Assembly: GCA_963838845.1 (NCBI GenBank) | Contig: CAWISR010000002.1 | Location: forward strand, 806,001 to 870,000 | Source of the DNA: CAVRXQ01 sp963838845 | Lineage (GTDB): Bacteria; Actinomycetota; Acidimicrobiia; Acidimicrobiales; Bog-793 | Reading direction: 5' to 3' | DNA: 64,000 bases | Shown here: positions 21,191 through 30,397 of the stretch, piece by piece | Position numbering within the stretch: the first letter of the stretch is position 1 | How the letters are laid out: every line of letters starts with the position of its first letter | The notes under the pieces: generated by a model | What the model was told of the DNA's origin: nothing | The model's input: only the letters and a program-made list of their open reading frames with translations | Database searches by the model: none | Program-made: the position numbers and the translations under genes

Positions 21191-21988
21191 GTGAACGAAG
21201 CGCGCGCTGTCGTCGTCGATCTCGACGGTGTCGTCTGGCGGGGCGACGTGCCGATCCCCGGAGCGTCCGAGGCGATCAGAGAGCTGCGAGAAGCGCGCAC
21301 GCGCGTCGCGTTCTTCACGAACAACTCTTTTGTCACCACGGGGACACTCCTCGACAAGCTCGCGCGTCAGGCTATCGATGCCTCCGAATCCGACGTGCTG
21401 TCCTCTGCGAAGGCCGCCGCAACGCTCGTACGACCGGGAGAGCGCGTCCTCGTCGTCGGCGGGCCCGGGTGCGTCGAGGCGCTCGAGGCAATCGGCGCGC
21501 ACGTGGTGTGTGCCGACGGCGACCGCACGGAGTCGGGATTCGACGCCGTCGTCGTCGGCCTCGATCCCGACTTCGACTACCGACGCCTCGCCGAGGCCCA
21601 GGCGGCGCTCCTCGCCGGGGCGCGACTCATCGGCACGAACGCCGACGCCACCTATCCGACATCCGAAGGCGAGATCCCAGGCGGGGGAGCGATCCTCGCC
21701 GCGGTCGCGACGGCGGGCGGTCGCGAGCCGGTCATCGCCGGCAAGCCGCACGAGCCCGCAGCTGCGCTCGTGCGCGACCTCCTCGGCCAGGTCGATCTCG
21801 TCGTCGGCGACCGTCCCTCGACCGACGGAGCCTTTGCTCGTGCGCTCGGCGCGGCGTTCGGACTCGTGCACACCGGCATCACGTCTGAACAGAAGGCGCA
21901 CAACACGGTGGCGCCCGCCTACGACGCGGACGATCTGGCGTCGCTCGTCGAAACCTTCGTCGCACACCGCGGCGACGCGGCCGGTTGA
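21191..21988 (+). CDS. HAD-superfamily hydrolase, subfamily IIA (NagD/4-nitrophenylphosphatase-like)
   Basis: Phosphatase of the haloacid dehalogenase fold, 265 residues. Motif I is VVVDLDGVVWRGD (nucleophile Asp near residue 10), motif II FFTNNS, the IIA cap lies between about 75 and 175 with GTNADATYP, and GKPHEPAAALV and DLVVGDRPSTDGAFARALG supply motifs III and IV. The GTG at 21191 puts the DxD motif at the usual distance from the N-terminus; a longer reading from 21137 would add an unlikely extension. Substrate unknown. Confidence 0.88.
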   Translation: MNEARAVVVDLDGVVWRGDVPIPGASEAIRELREARTRVAFFTNNSFVTTGTLLDKLARQAIDASESDVLSSAKAAATLVRPGERVLVVGGPGCVEALEAIGAHVVCADGDRTESGFDAVVVGLDPDFDYRRLAEAQAALLAGARLIGTNADATYPTSEGEIPGGGAILAAVATAGGREPVIAGKPHEPAAALVRDLLGQVDLVVGDRPSTDGAFARALGAAFGLVHTGITSEQKAHNTVAPAYDADDLASLVETFVAHRGDAAG

Positions 21989-22005
21989 AGCCCAGGACGC
22001 GGCAT

Positions 22006-22017
22006 TAGCCTGATGTC
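22006..22017 (+). promoter_or_regulatory. Candidate leaderless promoter of the H1-like protein
   Basis: TAGCCT (22006-22011) stands 6 nt before the ATG at 22018, with no ribosome binding site between them. Confidence 0.45.
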
Positions 22018-22563
22018 ATGACCGAAAACCCGCAGCCAGGCTGGGGCCGGGAATCGATGAAGGACTCGGTCCGCCGCTACTTGGAGTCGCGTTCGCCGTT
22101 CTCGGGCATGACCCGCGCCGAACTCGAGCAGGTCGTCACCGAGTTTCTCCGCGGCGGTGACGGCAAGAACAGAGAACGCGTCGAGGACGTCATCGAAGAG
22201 ATCCGCGCCCGGTCACGGCGCAGCGTGGATCGCCTCAGCGACCTCGTTCGTACCGAGGTCCGCAAGGAGTTCGAGTCGTTCTCGCCCGGCCGGCGCGAGG
22301 AGATCGGCGAATTCTTCGAGCGCTTCGTCGGTCTTGTCGGCGAGTACTTCGGACCCGGGCGCCGCAGCCATGCCGAGACGGCCGAGAAGTCGACGCGCCC
22401 AGCCGCGGAGTCTGTACGGAAGGCCGTGAAGAAAGCGGTGAAAAAGGTCCCCGCGACGAAGGCCGCGGCGAAGAAGGCGGTCGCGAAAACCGTCGGCGCG
22501 AAAAAGACGTCGGCAAAGCGTGCAGGGGTGAAAAAGACCACTTCCCGTCGCCCGTCCGCCTAG
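22018..22563 (+). CDS. Histone H1-like basic-tail protein with helical N-terminal domain
   Basis: 181 residues. The first 110 or so are amphipathic helices rich in Glu, Arg and Phe (MTRAELEQVVTEFLRGG, VEDVIEEIRARSRRSVDRL, EEIGEFFERFVGLVGEYFG), resembling the phasin/apolipoprotein-like helical domain seen in actinobacterial proteins. From about 125 to the end the chain is a Lys/Ala/Thr repeat tail (KAVKKAVKKVPATKAAAKKA and so on) like eukaryotic H1 and Streptomyces/Mycobacterium nucleoid proteins. DNA compaction is the likely role, by tail similarity only. It lies between the HAD gene and nadK, same strand. Confidence 0.75.
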   Translation: MTENPQPGWGRESMKDSVRRYLESRSPFSGMTRAELEQVVTEFLRGGDGKNRERVEDVIEEIRARSRRSVDRLSDLVRTEVRKEFESFSPGRREEIGEFFERFVGLVGEYFGPGRRSHAETAEKSTRPAAESVRKAVKKAVKKVPATKAAAKKAVAKTVGAKKTSAKRAGVKKTTSRRPSA

Positions 22564-22630
22564 ATCCTTAGCTATCGACCGTCACCCCGCCGACGTGATT
22601 GTCCCCGGCTGAGAAGGCCGCGAGGATGAG

Positions 22631-23473
22631 GTGATGGACGCTCACACGACGAAGGTGGCGCTCGTCGTCCACGTCGACCAGCCGGAGGCCGCCCCGCTCG
22701 CGCGGCGTGTGCGGGCGTGGTGGGAGGCGCGCGGCTACGAGGTCGTCGAGATCGACGATGTCTGGAATGCGCCAGACGACCAGAGCGCGCTCCTCTGCGC
22801 GGTGAGTCTCGGAGGCGACGGGACGATGCTGCGGACGATCCACTTCGCGATGAACCGGCGCGTGCCGGTGATTGGCGTCAACCTGGGATCCTTCGGGTAC
22901 TTGACGCAGGTCGAGCCGGATCAGATGGAGACGGCGTTCGGCCAGTTCGTCGACGGCGATGTCGCGATCGATGAGCGCATGGTGCTCGACGTCCGAGTCG
23001 AGCGCGCGTCCGGAGCGAGTGAGCGGCATCTCGCGGTCAATGAGGCCGCGATCGAGCGCAACTCGGCCGGGCGGACGTTGCGCGTCAACGTCGCCATCTC
23101 GAAGCGACCGTTCCTCTCGTACCTCTCAGATGGGGTGCTTGTCGCGACGCCGACGGGCTCGACCGCCTACAACCTCTCGCTGCGCGGCCCGATCGTCTCG
23201 CCACAGCTCGCGGCGTTGATCGTCACGCCGATCTCCCCGCACATGCTCTTTGATCGATCGCTCGTGCTCGACCCGAGCGAGTCGGTGCGCCTCGAGGTCG
23301 GCGAAGGACCCCCGTCAGCGGTCGTCGTCGTCGACGGGATGGCGAAAGGTCCGATCGGGCCCGAGGACGCGGTCATCGTCGAGTGCGCGGAGGAGACCGC
23401 ACAGATCGTGCGCTTTGCCGCACCCGACTTCCACGCGATCTTGCGCGAGAAGTTCGGCCTCGCCGATCGTTAG
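22631..23473 (+). CDS. nadK: NAD kinase
   Basis: Phosphorylates NAD to NADP in the cytosol. The 280-residue protein has the GGDGT motif in VSLGGDGTMLRT, NLGSFGYLTQVEPD, the NE dyad in HLAVNEAAIER and the ATPTGSTAYNLSLRGPIVSP signature, all conserved. GTG 22631 is followed directly by an in-frame ATG at 22634; either could serve, with GAGGATGAG just before. recN follows 2 bp after the stop, as in most actinobacteria. Confidence 0.94.
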   Translation: MMDAHTTKVALVVHVDQPEAAPLARRVRAWWEARGYEVVEIDDVWNAPDDQSALLCAVSLGGDGTMLRTIHFAMNRRVPVIGVNLGSFGYLTQVEPDQMETAFGQFVDGDVAIDERMVLDVRVERASGASERHLAVNEAAIERNSAGRTLRVNVAISKRPFLSYLSDGVLVATPTGSTAYNLSLRGPIVSPQLAALIVTPISPHMLFDRSLVLDPSESVRLEVGEGPPSAVVVVDGMAKGPIGPEDAVIVECAEETAQIVRFAAPDFHAILREKFGLADR

Positions 23474-23475
23474 AC

Positions 23476-25063
23476 GTGCTCGAGGAGCTGCGCGTCCGCG
23501 AGCTCGGGGTGATCGAGGACGTCGACATCGTCTTTTCGCCCGGACTGACGGCGATCACCGGTGAGACCGGCGCCGGCAAGACCCTCGTGGTCGAGGCGCT
23601 CGAGCTGCTCGTCGGCGGGCGCGCCGATCCGGTCATCGTCCGCTCGGCCGCGTCCGAGGCGACCGTCGAGGGACGCTTCACCTTGGATGGCGAGGTCGTG
23701 CTGCGGCGCATCGTGCCCCGGGCGGGACGGTCGCGCGCCGAGATCGACGACAAGATGGCGGCGGTCACATCGCTCGAAGCGCGCGGGCGCGACCTCGTCG
23801 ACCTGCACGGTCAGCACACGCACCAGTCGCTTCTGCGCTCGGCGGTCCAGCGCGCTGCCCTCGACCGCTTCGCCGGGATCGACCTCGAGGAGGTGCGCGC
23901 CCTGGGGCGGACGCTTTCCGAGCTCGACGAGGAGATCGCGGCGCTCGGCGGCGACGACCGCCAGCGCCAGCGCGAGCTCGACCTGTTGGGCTTCGAACGA
24001 GACGAGATCGCCCGCGCCGAAATCGCGTCGGCCGACGAGGACGAGCGCCTCGCGGCAGAAGAAGACGTACTGCGCTCCGCGGCGGCGCTCAAAGAAACCG
24101 TCGTCTTTGGCTATGCGGTCCTGCACGGTGACGACCGTCCGGGGGTCCTCGACCGACTCGGCGAGGCGCGTGCTCAGCTCGAGCGGTTCGACGCCGTGGC
24201 GGATCCCGCGGCACGAATGCGCGCCGCGATCGCCGAGCTCGACGACCTCGCCGACGAGCTGCGCCGCGGCAGGAGAGCGGTTCGAAGAGGACCCCGAACG
24301 CCTGGAAGCGGTGCGGGTCCGGCGTCAGCTCCTGCACGACCTGGCGAGAAAACACGGTGCGGACTTGGGCGACGTGCTGCGCGCCGGCGGGGAGATCGCG
24401 GCCCGCATCGCGGAGATCGAATCGACCGACGAGCGGCGCGCCGACCTGCTGCGCCGGCGCGAGGAGGTGCGCGCCGAGCTCGTCTCAGCGGAGCGGGTCG
24501 TCGGTGACGGGCGGCGCAAGGCCGCCGGTGTCCTCGCCGAGGCGGTGGAAGCACGCCTGCGCGACCTCGGGATGCGCAACGCCCGTCTCGACGTCGTCGT
24601 GGGCGCAGACGGCATCGGCGACGACGTCGAGTTCCGACTCGGCGCGAATCGCGGCGAGGCGACGCTGCCGCTCGGAAAGGTGGCCTCGGGCGGCGAGCTC
24701 GCCCGGGCGATGCTCGCCCTGCGGCTCGTGCTCACCGCGGCGCCGCCGACGCTCGTCTTCGACGAGGTCGACGCCGGCGTTGGCGGCGAAGCCGCGCTCG
24801 CCGTCGGGCGCGCCCTCGCCGAGCTCGGCAAGGACCACCAGGTGCTCGTCGTCACCCACCTCGCCCAGGTTGCCGCGCACGCGCACCACCAGCTCGTTGT
24901 CGAAAAACGTGAGGTGAAGGGTCGCTCGGTCGCGACGGTGCGCCAGGTGCGCGACGACGAACGCGTGGTCGAGCTCTCACGGATGCTCTCGGGGCACCCC
25001 GATTCGCGAACGGCGCGCGAACACGCCGCGGAGCTGCTCGAACGCGTCGGCGCCGGTCGCTGA
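23476..25063 (+). CDS. recN: DNA repair protein RecN (reading frame broken near 24270)
   Basis: SMC-like ATPase for double-strand break repair. The N-terminal part has VRELGVIEDVDIVF and the Walker A loop GETGAGKTLVVEAL; the coiled-coil region follows. The C-terminal part has the signature ASGGELARAMLALRL and Walker B LVFDEVDAGVGG, then VVTHLAQVAA. Between them the frame moves by one base near 24270, within GCGCCGCGGCAGG. Both halves join smoothly (ELRR then GERFEEDPERLEAVR), so one surplus base is the simplest reading. The GTG start follows nadK by 2 bp. If real, the shift would separate the two ATPase halves and kill the protein. Confidence 0.9.
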
Positions 25064-25144
25064 ACGCGCCGTTGTTCCGCCGGTCCGCGGCGCGCGCACA
25101 GCATTCCGTTAGCTTGGAAAGGGCCAATCACCGGAGGGGACGGC

Positions 25145-26794
25145 GTGGCGAAGTTCGTGTTCGTGACCGGGGGGGTGTCGAGCTCCCTCGGGAAGGGACT
25201 CGCGTCCTCTTCACTCGGTCGACTCCTAAAGTCCCGGGGCTTGCGCGTGACGATGTGCAAGCTCGACCCGTACATCAACTTCGACCCGGGGACGATGAAC
25301 CCCTTCGAGCACGGCGAAGTCTTCGTCACCGACGACGGGGGCGAGACCGACCTCGACCTCGGCCACTACGAGCGGTTCATCGACGAGGCGCTGTTGCGCA
25401 CGTCGAACGCGACGACCGGCCAGATCTACTCGACGGTCATTCAAAAAGAGCGCCGCGGCGACTTCCTCGGAAAGACCGTCCAGGTGATCCCGCACATCAC
25501 CGACGAGATCAAAGCACGCGTGAAGCGGCTCGCAACCGACGATGTCGACGTCGTCATCACCGAGATCGGCGGGACGGTCGGTGACATCGAGATCGTCCCG
25601 TACCTGGAAGCGATCCGGCAGTTCCGCCACGACGTCGGGCGAGACAACGTCTGTTACGTGCACCTCACCCTCGTCCCGTACCTCGCGCCGTCGGGCGAGC
25701 TGAAGACGAAGCCCACCCAGCACTCGGTGACCGAGCTGCGCTCCCGCGGCATCCAGCCCGACGTCATCGTCTGCCGCTCCGACCACGAGTTGAACGACGC
25801 GTTGAAACGGAAGATCTCGCTTTTGTGCGACGTGCCGATCGAGGCGGTCGTCTCCGCCGTCGATGCCCGCAACATCTACGAGATCCCGCTCCTCCTCCAC
25901 GACGAAGGCTTCGACCAGATCGTCTGCCGCACGCTCGGCCTCGACGACTCCGACGAGGCGATCGACCTGTCGGCGTGGCAGCTCATCGTCGAGCGCGGCG
26001 AGCTCGCCTCCGACGCCGTGCGCATCGGGGTGATCGGCAAGTACGTGAACCTGCCCGACGCCTACCTCTCGGTCACCGAGTCGCTCCGCCACGGCGGCTT
26101 CTTCAACGAGACGGGCGTCGAGATCGAATGGGTGCAGGCCGAGAGCGTCAGCCCGGCGACCACCGAGGCCGATCTCGCGAGCCTCGACGGCATCGTCATC
26201 CCGGGTGGCTTCGGCGAACGCGGCATCGAGGGCAAGATCGCCGCCGCCACCTACGCGAGGGAACACGACCTCCCCTGCCTCGGGCTCTGCCTCGGTTTGC
26301 AGGTGATGGTCGTCGAGTACGCCCGCAACGTCGCTGGCCTTGTGGGCGCGAACTCGAGCGAGTTCGATCCTTCGACGCCGCACCCGGTGATCGACCTGAT
26401 GGACGAACAAGCCGACGTCGAGAACCTCGGCGGCACGATGCGCCTCGGCGCCTACGTCGCCCGGCTCGAGGACGGTTCGCAGGTGGCGAAGATCTACGGC
26501 GAGTCCTCGGTGAGCGAACGCCACCGCCACCGCTACGAAGTGAACAACCACTACCGCAAGCGCCTGGAGGACGCCGGGCTTTCGCTTTCCGGTTTTTCGC
26601 CAGACAACCGCCTCGTCGAGTTCATCGAGTTGCCCGGCCATCCGTACTACATCGGCACCCAGGCCCACCCGGAGTTCAAGAGCCGCCCCGACCGCCCGCA
26701 CCCGCTCTTCCGCGAGTTCATCGCCGCGGCGGTCGACCGGGCGCGCTCGCGCAACCCGCACCTGTTCGAGATCGGACTCGATGCCGCGTCCTGA
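25145..26794 (+). CDS. pyrG: CTP synthase
   Basis: Amidates UTP to CTP with glutamine nitrogen. At 549 residues it has the synthetase domain first (VTGGVSSSLGKGLASSSLG, LDPYINFDPGTMNPFEHGEV, EIGGTVGDIE) and a class I glutamine amidotransferase domain from about 290, with the nucleophile Cys in LPCLGLCLGLQVMV and the His-Glu in QAHPEFKSRP. GGAGGGGA lies 6 nt before the GTG. A TAGCTT box near 25110 may be the -10 of its promoter. Confidence 0.97.
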   Translation: MAKFVFVTGGVSSSLGKGLASSSLGRLLKSRGLRVTMCKLDPYINFDPGTMNPFEHGEVFVTDDGGETDLDLGHYERFIDEALLRTSNATTGQIYSTVIQKERRGDFLGKTVQVIPHITDEIKARVKRLATDDVDVVITEIGGTVGDIEIVPYLEAIRQFRHDVGRDNVCYVHLTLVPYLAPSGELKTKPTQHSVTELRSRGIQPDVIVCRSDHELNDALKRKISLLCDVPIEAVVSAVDARNIYEIPLLLHDEGFDQIVCRTLGLDDSDEAIDLSAWQLIVERGELASDAVRIGVIGKYVNLPDAYLSVTESLRHGGFFNETGVEIEWVQAESVSPATTEADLASLDGIVIPGGFGERGIEGKIAAATYAREHDLPCLGLCLGLQVMVVEYARNVAGLVGANSSEFDPSTPHPVIDLMDEQADVENLGGTMRLGAYVARLEDGSQVAKIYGESSVSERHRHRYEVNNHYRKRLEDAGLSLSGFSPDNRLVEFIELPGHPYYIGTQAHPEFKSRPDRPHPLFREFIAAAVDRARSRNPHLFEIGLDAAS

Positions 26795-27344
26795 CGGCGG
26801 CTTTGTGATCACCGCGGAGAAGGAGCTCTACCAGGCGTCGTTCTTCTCGGTCGTCTCAGACGAGATCACCGCTCCCGACGGCCAGTCCTACGAGCGCCAG
26901 ATCGTCCGCCACCCGGGCGCGGTCGCCATCGTGGGGATGGAAGGCGACGACGTCGTGATGATCCGTCAGTACCGCGCGCCGTTGCGCAGGGCGATCCTCG
27001 AGGTTCCCGCCGGCAAGCTCGACGTCCCTGGCGAGCCGCCCGAGGAGTGCGCGCGCCGTGAGCTCGCCGAGGAGGTCGGCCGCAGCGCCGCGCAATGGAC
27101 GCTGCTCGGAGAGTTCGATAACTCGCCGGGATTCACCGATGAGCACACGTTCTGCTTCCTCGCCGAGGACCTGACGGGCGTCGAACGTGACACCCAGGGC
27201 GTGGAGGAACACTTCATGACCGTCGAGAACGTGCCACTCTCGCGCCTCTGGTCGCTCGTCGAGACCGGCGAGCTCGTCGACGCGAAGACGATCATCGCAA
27301 TGGCGCTCGCCGAGCGCGCGCTTTGGCGCAGGGCGTCTCCCTGA
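26781..27344 (+). CDS. NUDIX hydrolase, probable ADP-ribose pyrophosphatase
   Basis: Hydrolyses nucleoside diphosphate compounds, probably ADP-ribose to AMP and ribose 5-phosphate. The 187-residue protein carries the NUDIX box as AGKLDVPGEPPEECARRELAEEVG (given here as AGKLDVPGEPPEE then CARRELAEEVG), with the one-residue-longer first loop seen in actinobacterial ADP-ribose enzymes, plus the upstream IVRHPGAVAIVGM and RQYRAP. It overlaps the end of pyrG by 14 bp and xerD by 22 bp, indicating tight co-transcription. Confidence 0.88.
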   Translation: MPRPDGGFVITAEKELYQASFFSVVSDEITAPDGQSYERQIVRHPGAVAIVGMEGDDVVMIRQYRAPLRRAILEVPAGKLDVPGEPPEECARRELAEEVGRSAAQWTLLGEFDNSPGFTDEHTFCFLAEDLTGVERDTQGVEEHFMTVENVPLSRLWSLVETGELVDAKTIIAMALAERALWRRASP

Positions 27345-28309
27345 TCGCTGCGAAGACGCTCGACCTGGGCGCGTCGGCGCTGTCGCTCGACGCCGAGGAG
27401 TTCCTCTCGTACCTCGCGGTCGAGCGGGGCCGCTCGCACAACTCGATCACGTCATACCGGCGTGACCTGTTGCGGTACGAGCGCTTCGTGAAGACAAAGG
27501 ACCTCACACTGTTCGAGGTGCGTCCCGAGGTGATCGAGGAGTACCTCGCCGATCTCAGCCGCGGGCACCTCGCCCCTTCGAGCCGTGCCCGCGCGCTCGC
27601 CGCGGTGCGCGGTCTGCACCGGTTCCTCGCCGACGAGCGGGGCGCGACAAGCGACCCGACCGCCGATATCGCTGGACCTCGCGTGCCGTCCGGGGTGCCA
27701 AAGGCGTTGAGTGAGGACGAGGTGCGGGCCTTGCTGTCCTCGCCGATGGGCGACGATGCGATCGCGCGCCGCGACCGGGCGATCCTCGAGCTGCTCTACG
27801 CGACGGGGATGCGGATCTCGGAACTCTCGTCGCTGTCGCTCTCGTCGATCGACGAAAGGGCGCGGCTTTGTCGCGTCCTCGGAAAGGGGAACAAGGAGCG
27901 GATCGTCCCGGTCGGCTCGTTCGCGCTGGGCGCCCTGTCGGCGTGGCTGGCGAGTGGAGGGCGGCCACAGCTCGTGCGGCAGCGAACGGCGCGTCGCGAC
28001 GACCACGATGCGCTTTTCTTGTCGGCGCGGGGGCGGCGGATGGGGCGCCAGGCGGTCTGGCGAGTTGTGCACGCCCACGCCACACGCGTCGGGCTGTCGT
28101 CCAAGGTGACGCCGCACGTGCTCCGCCACTCCTTTGCCACCCACCTGCTCGACCACGGAGCGGACATCCGCATCGTCCAGGAGCTGTTGGGCCACGCCTC
28201 GATCACGACGACCCAGGTGTACACGAAGGTCTCCCAGGATCACCTTTTGCGTGCCTACACCCAGGCGCACCCGCGCGCCCGTCGCCGGGGGGGCGGATCT
28301 CGCCACTGA
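27323..28309 (+). CDS. xerD: Site-specific tyrosine recombinase XerD
   Basis: Chromosome dimer resolution at dif. The 328-residue protein has the N-terminal SAM-like domain (FLSYLAVERGRSHNSITSY) and the catalytic domain with all residues: Arg in YATGMRISELSSL, Lys in VLGKGNKERIVPV, His-x-x-Arg in HVLRHSFATHLLDHG, and the nucleophile Tyr in GHASITTTQVYTKVS. The only usable start is TTG 27323, inside the NUDIX gene. The order pyrG-nudix-xerD matches other actinobacteria and separates it from the element integrase at 46000. Confidence 0.92.
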   Translation: MAQGVSLIAAKTLDLGASALSLDAEEFLSYLAVERGRSHNSITSYRRDLLRYERFVKTKDLTLFEVRPEVIEEYLADLSRGHLAPSSRARALAAVRGLHRFLADERGATSDPTADIAGPRVPSGVPKALSEDEVRALLSSPMGDDAIARRDRAILELLYATGMRISELSSLSLSSIDERARLCRVLGKGNKERIVPVGSFALGALSAWLASGGRPQLVRQRTARRDDHDALFLSARGRRMGRQAVWRVVHAHATRVGLSSKVTPHVLRHSFATHLLDHGADIRIVQELLGHASITTTQVYTKVSQDHLLRAYTQAHPRARRRGGGSRH

Positions 28310-28360
28310 GCAGGAGATTTTTCGCCGGGAACTGGCGATATGACCGCAGCGGCCAGAAAG

Positions 28361-28372
28361 TAGTCTGTCGCC
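28361..28372 (+). promoter_or_regulatory. Candidate leaderless promoter of the DksA/TraR-like gene
   Basis: TAGTCT (28361-28366) is 6 nt before the ATG at 28373. A weak TATGAC at 28339-28344 stands 16 bp upstream as a possible -35. Confidence 0.5.
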
Positions 28373-28720
28373 ATGGCGAACGAGGCCCCGGCTGTGGATT
28401 ACCGAGAACTGCTCGAGGAGGAGCGCGATTCGCTCGCGCGCCAGCTCGACGAGCTCGGCTTCGCGCCGGGCTCGGGGAGCGGGCTGAACTACGACTCGAA
28501 CTTCGCCGACTCGAGCCAGGTGACGGCCGAGCGCGGCGAGAACGAGGCGCTCGTTGCCGAGCTGCGCAACGCGCTCTCGGAGGTCGAGCGTGCCCTCACG
28601 AAGGTCGAAGAGGGTACGTACGGCATCTGCGAGAAGTGCGGCAACCAGATCTCGCCGGCGCGCCTCGAGGCGAAGCCGGCCGTTCGCACCTGCATCGACT
28701 GCGCGACGAATCGCCGCTGA
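28373..28720 (+). CDS. DksA/TraR-type zinc finger protein
   Basis: Small (115-residue) transcription-factor-like protein with a helical N-terminus (YRELLEEERDSLARQLDELG) and a C4 zinc finger at the C-terminus (GICEKCGNQISPARLEAKP, then RTCIDC). DksA relatives act on RNA polymerase through the secondary channel; actinobacterial members of this size are poorly characterised, so the target is inferred. Leaderless start. It is followed closely by the site-2 protease gene. Confidence 0.88.
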   Translation: MANEAPAVDYRELLEEERDSLARQLDELGFAPGSGSGLNYDSNFADSSQVTAERGENEALVAELRNALSEVERALTKVEEGTYGICEKCGNQISPARLEAKPAVRTCIDCATNRR

Positions 28721-28730
28721 CGCTTCATTC

Positions 28731-29515
28731 GTGACCGAAACCGAGGAGGGGGGCGCGCACAGCGCTTCCACCGTTACGGGCCGTGGACGGTCGGCATCAT
28801 CGCGGTGCTCGCCGTGATCATCTACGAGCTCGAGAAGCACCACTCGCTGCACAGCGAAGAGCTGCTTTTTTTCGTCGCGCTCATCCCGACGGTGATCCTG
28901 CACGAGGTGAGCCACGGCGTCGTCGCCAACTGGCTCGGTGACGACACGGCGAAACGTGCCGGACGACTCACGCTCAACCCGATCAAGCACATCGACCCGA
29001 TCGGGACAGTCCTCTTGCCGATCTTGCTGATCGTGACGACACATTCGGCATTCGGTTGGGCAAAGCCGGTACCCGTGAACGTCGGCAAGCTGCGCCACCC
29101 GCGCAACGACGCCGTCTTGGTCGGCCTCGCCGGACCGGTGACGAACGTCCTCCTCGCGCTGATCGCTGGGTTCGCCTTCCGATTCATCGGCTTCAACACC
29201 GTCATCCATCTGCCGTACAACACCCCCATCACGTCGTGGCCGCTCGGCTACGAGTTCTTGTTCTTGTTCGGGATCGTGAACGTGATCATCGCGGTGTTCA
29301 ACTTGATCCCGATCCCGCCGCTCGACGGGTCGGCGGTGGTCGAGCGCCTGCTTCCGTCGAGCGTTCTGCCGCAGTACTACCGGCTGCGAATGCTGTCGAT
29401 CTTCCTCGTGATCTTTCTCGTGCTGTTCGATCCGACGGCGTTGGATCGCTTGTTCAACTTCGGGACGGCCTGGTGGGGCCGAATCATCGGCATCGGACCG
29501 GTCGAGCTCGTCTGA
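28731..29515 (+). CDS. Site-2 protease family membrane metalloprotease (M50), possible frame break near 28750
   Basis: Intramembrane zinc protease of the SpoIVFB/Rip3-like class. From 28805 the frame is clean: zinc site HEVSHG, TM segments ILLIVTTHSAFGWAKPVPVN and LVGLAGPVTNVLLALIAG, and the second metal motif in FNLIPIPPLDGSAVVE. Upstream of 28805 the same frame reads back to a GRAQRFHRYGPWTVGIIAVL segment typical of the N-terminus, but its start codon (GTG 28731, 10 bp after the previous stop) is in another frame. The join falls on a run of six G at 28747-28752, where one base is probably lost. If not, translation starts at GTG 28805. Confidence 0.85.
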
Positions 29516-29600
29516 TCAACAGACGGTCCCTTTTTCGCCGCGCGTGCATCGGTAGTCTGCGAATGCGGGTGAACGACGCTCGCTGCGATCGCCGAGAGAG

Positions 29601-30395
29601 GTGATCGAGGTGTTCTGTCCGAAATGCGGCTCCAAGGTCGACGCCGGGGCGCGCTTTTGCGAAAAGTGCGGTGCGCCGCTTTCGTCGAGCGAGCAATCCG
29701 CAGCGCCCGAACCCGCCGAGATGCCGCCTTCGGTTCCGGCGGGTTGGTCGGTGCCCGCTGGCGCGGCGACGTCCGGGCAACCCCAACCGCCGCCGCCACC
29801 TTCGTCGCCGCCGGCACCACCGCCCGGATACGGGTGGCAGATGCCCACCCACCCAGAGACCGCCCCGCCGCCTTCTGATTGGCAGAACCTGCGAACCGGC
29901 CCCGGGGATCGGTTCGCACCCATCGGCGCGCCGCTCGCGAGCTGGTGGCAGCGCGTCGGCGCCCTGGTGCTCGACGGACTCGTGATCGGCGTCCCGGTCG
30001 TCGTCGTGAACCTCATCCTCGCGGCCGCCTTCGGCCACCCGCACACCGTCGTCACGAACGGGACGGCGAGCACCGTGAAATCGCTCACCGGATCGGCGAG
30101 AACGGTGGTGTACACGCTGTCGGTGCTCGTGTCCGGTCTGTACTTCGCGATCCTGAACGGGACCGGCAATGGCCAGACGGTCGGCAATCGCGCGCCGGGC
30201 ATCGCCGTGCGCGACGTCGATACCGGCGCCGTGATCGGCTTTTGGCGCGGGGTGCTGCGGTGGTTCGTGCGCACGGGCCTTTACCTCGCGTTCGTCATTC
30301 CCGGTCTTTTGAACGACCTCTTTCCGCTCTGGGACAGCCGCCGCCAGACGCTCGCCGACAAGGCGGCGCGCTCGGTGATGATCCGCCTCAAGTAG
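29601..30395 (+). CDS. Zinc-ribbon, proline-rich, RDD-family membrane protein
   Basis: 264 residues: an N-terminal double-CxxC zinc ribbon (FCPKCGSKVDAGARFCEKCG), a Pro/Gly-rich linker (about 45-105) and an RDD domain of three or four TM helices starting PLASWWQRVGALVLDGLVIG and with GQTVGNRAPGIAVRDVDTG. RDD proteins are of mostly unknown, sometimes transport-related, function. GTG start preceded by GAGAGAG. The next gene begins 2 bp after its stop, also with a zinc ribbon, so the two are probably a working pair. Confidence 0.82.
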   Translation: MIEVFCPKCGSKVDAGARFCEKCGAPLSSSEQSAAPEPAEMPPSVPAGWSVPAGAATSGQPQPPPPPSSPPAPPPGYGWQMPTHPETAPPPSDWQNLRTGPGDRFAPIGAPLASWWQRVGALVLDGLVIGVPVVVVNLILAAAFGHPHTVVTNGTASTVKSLTGSARTVVYTLSVLVSGLYFAILNGTGNGQTVGNRAPGIAVRDVDTGAVIGFWRGVLRWFVRTGLYLAFVIPGLLNDLFPLWDSRRQTLADKAARSVMIRLK

Positions 30396-30397
30396 CG

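Noticed and set aside
25226..26812. 528-codon minus-strand frame opposite pyrG
   Set aside because: Exact antisense of a certain gene; composition (Val, Asp, Arg, His) is typical of a shadow frame.
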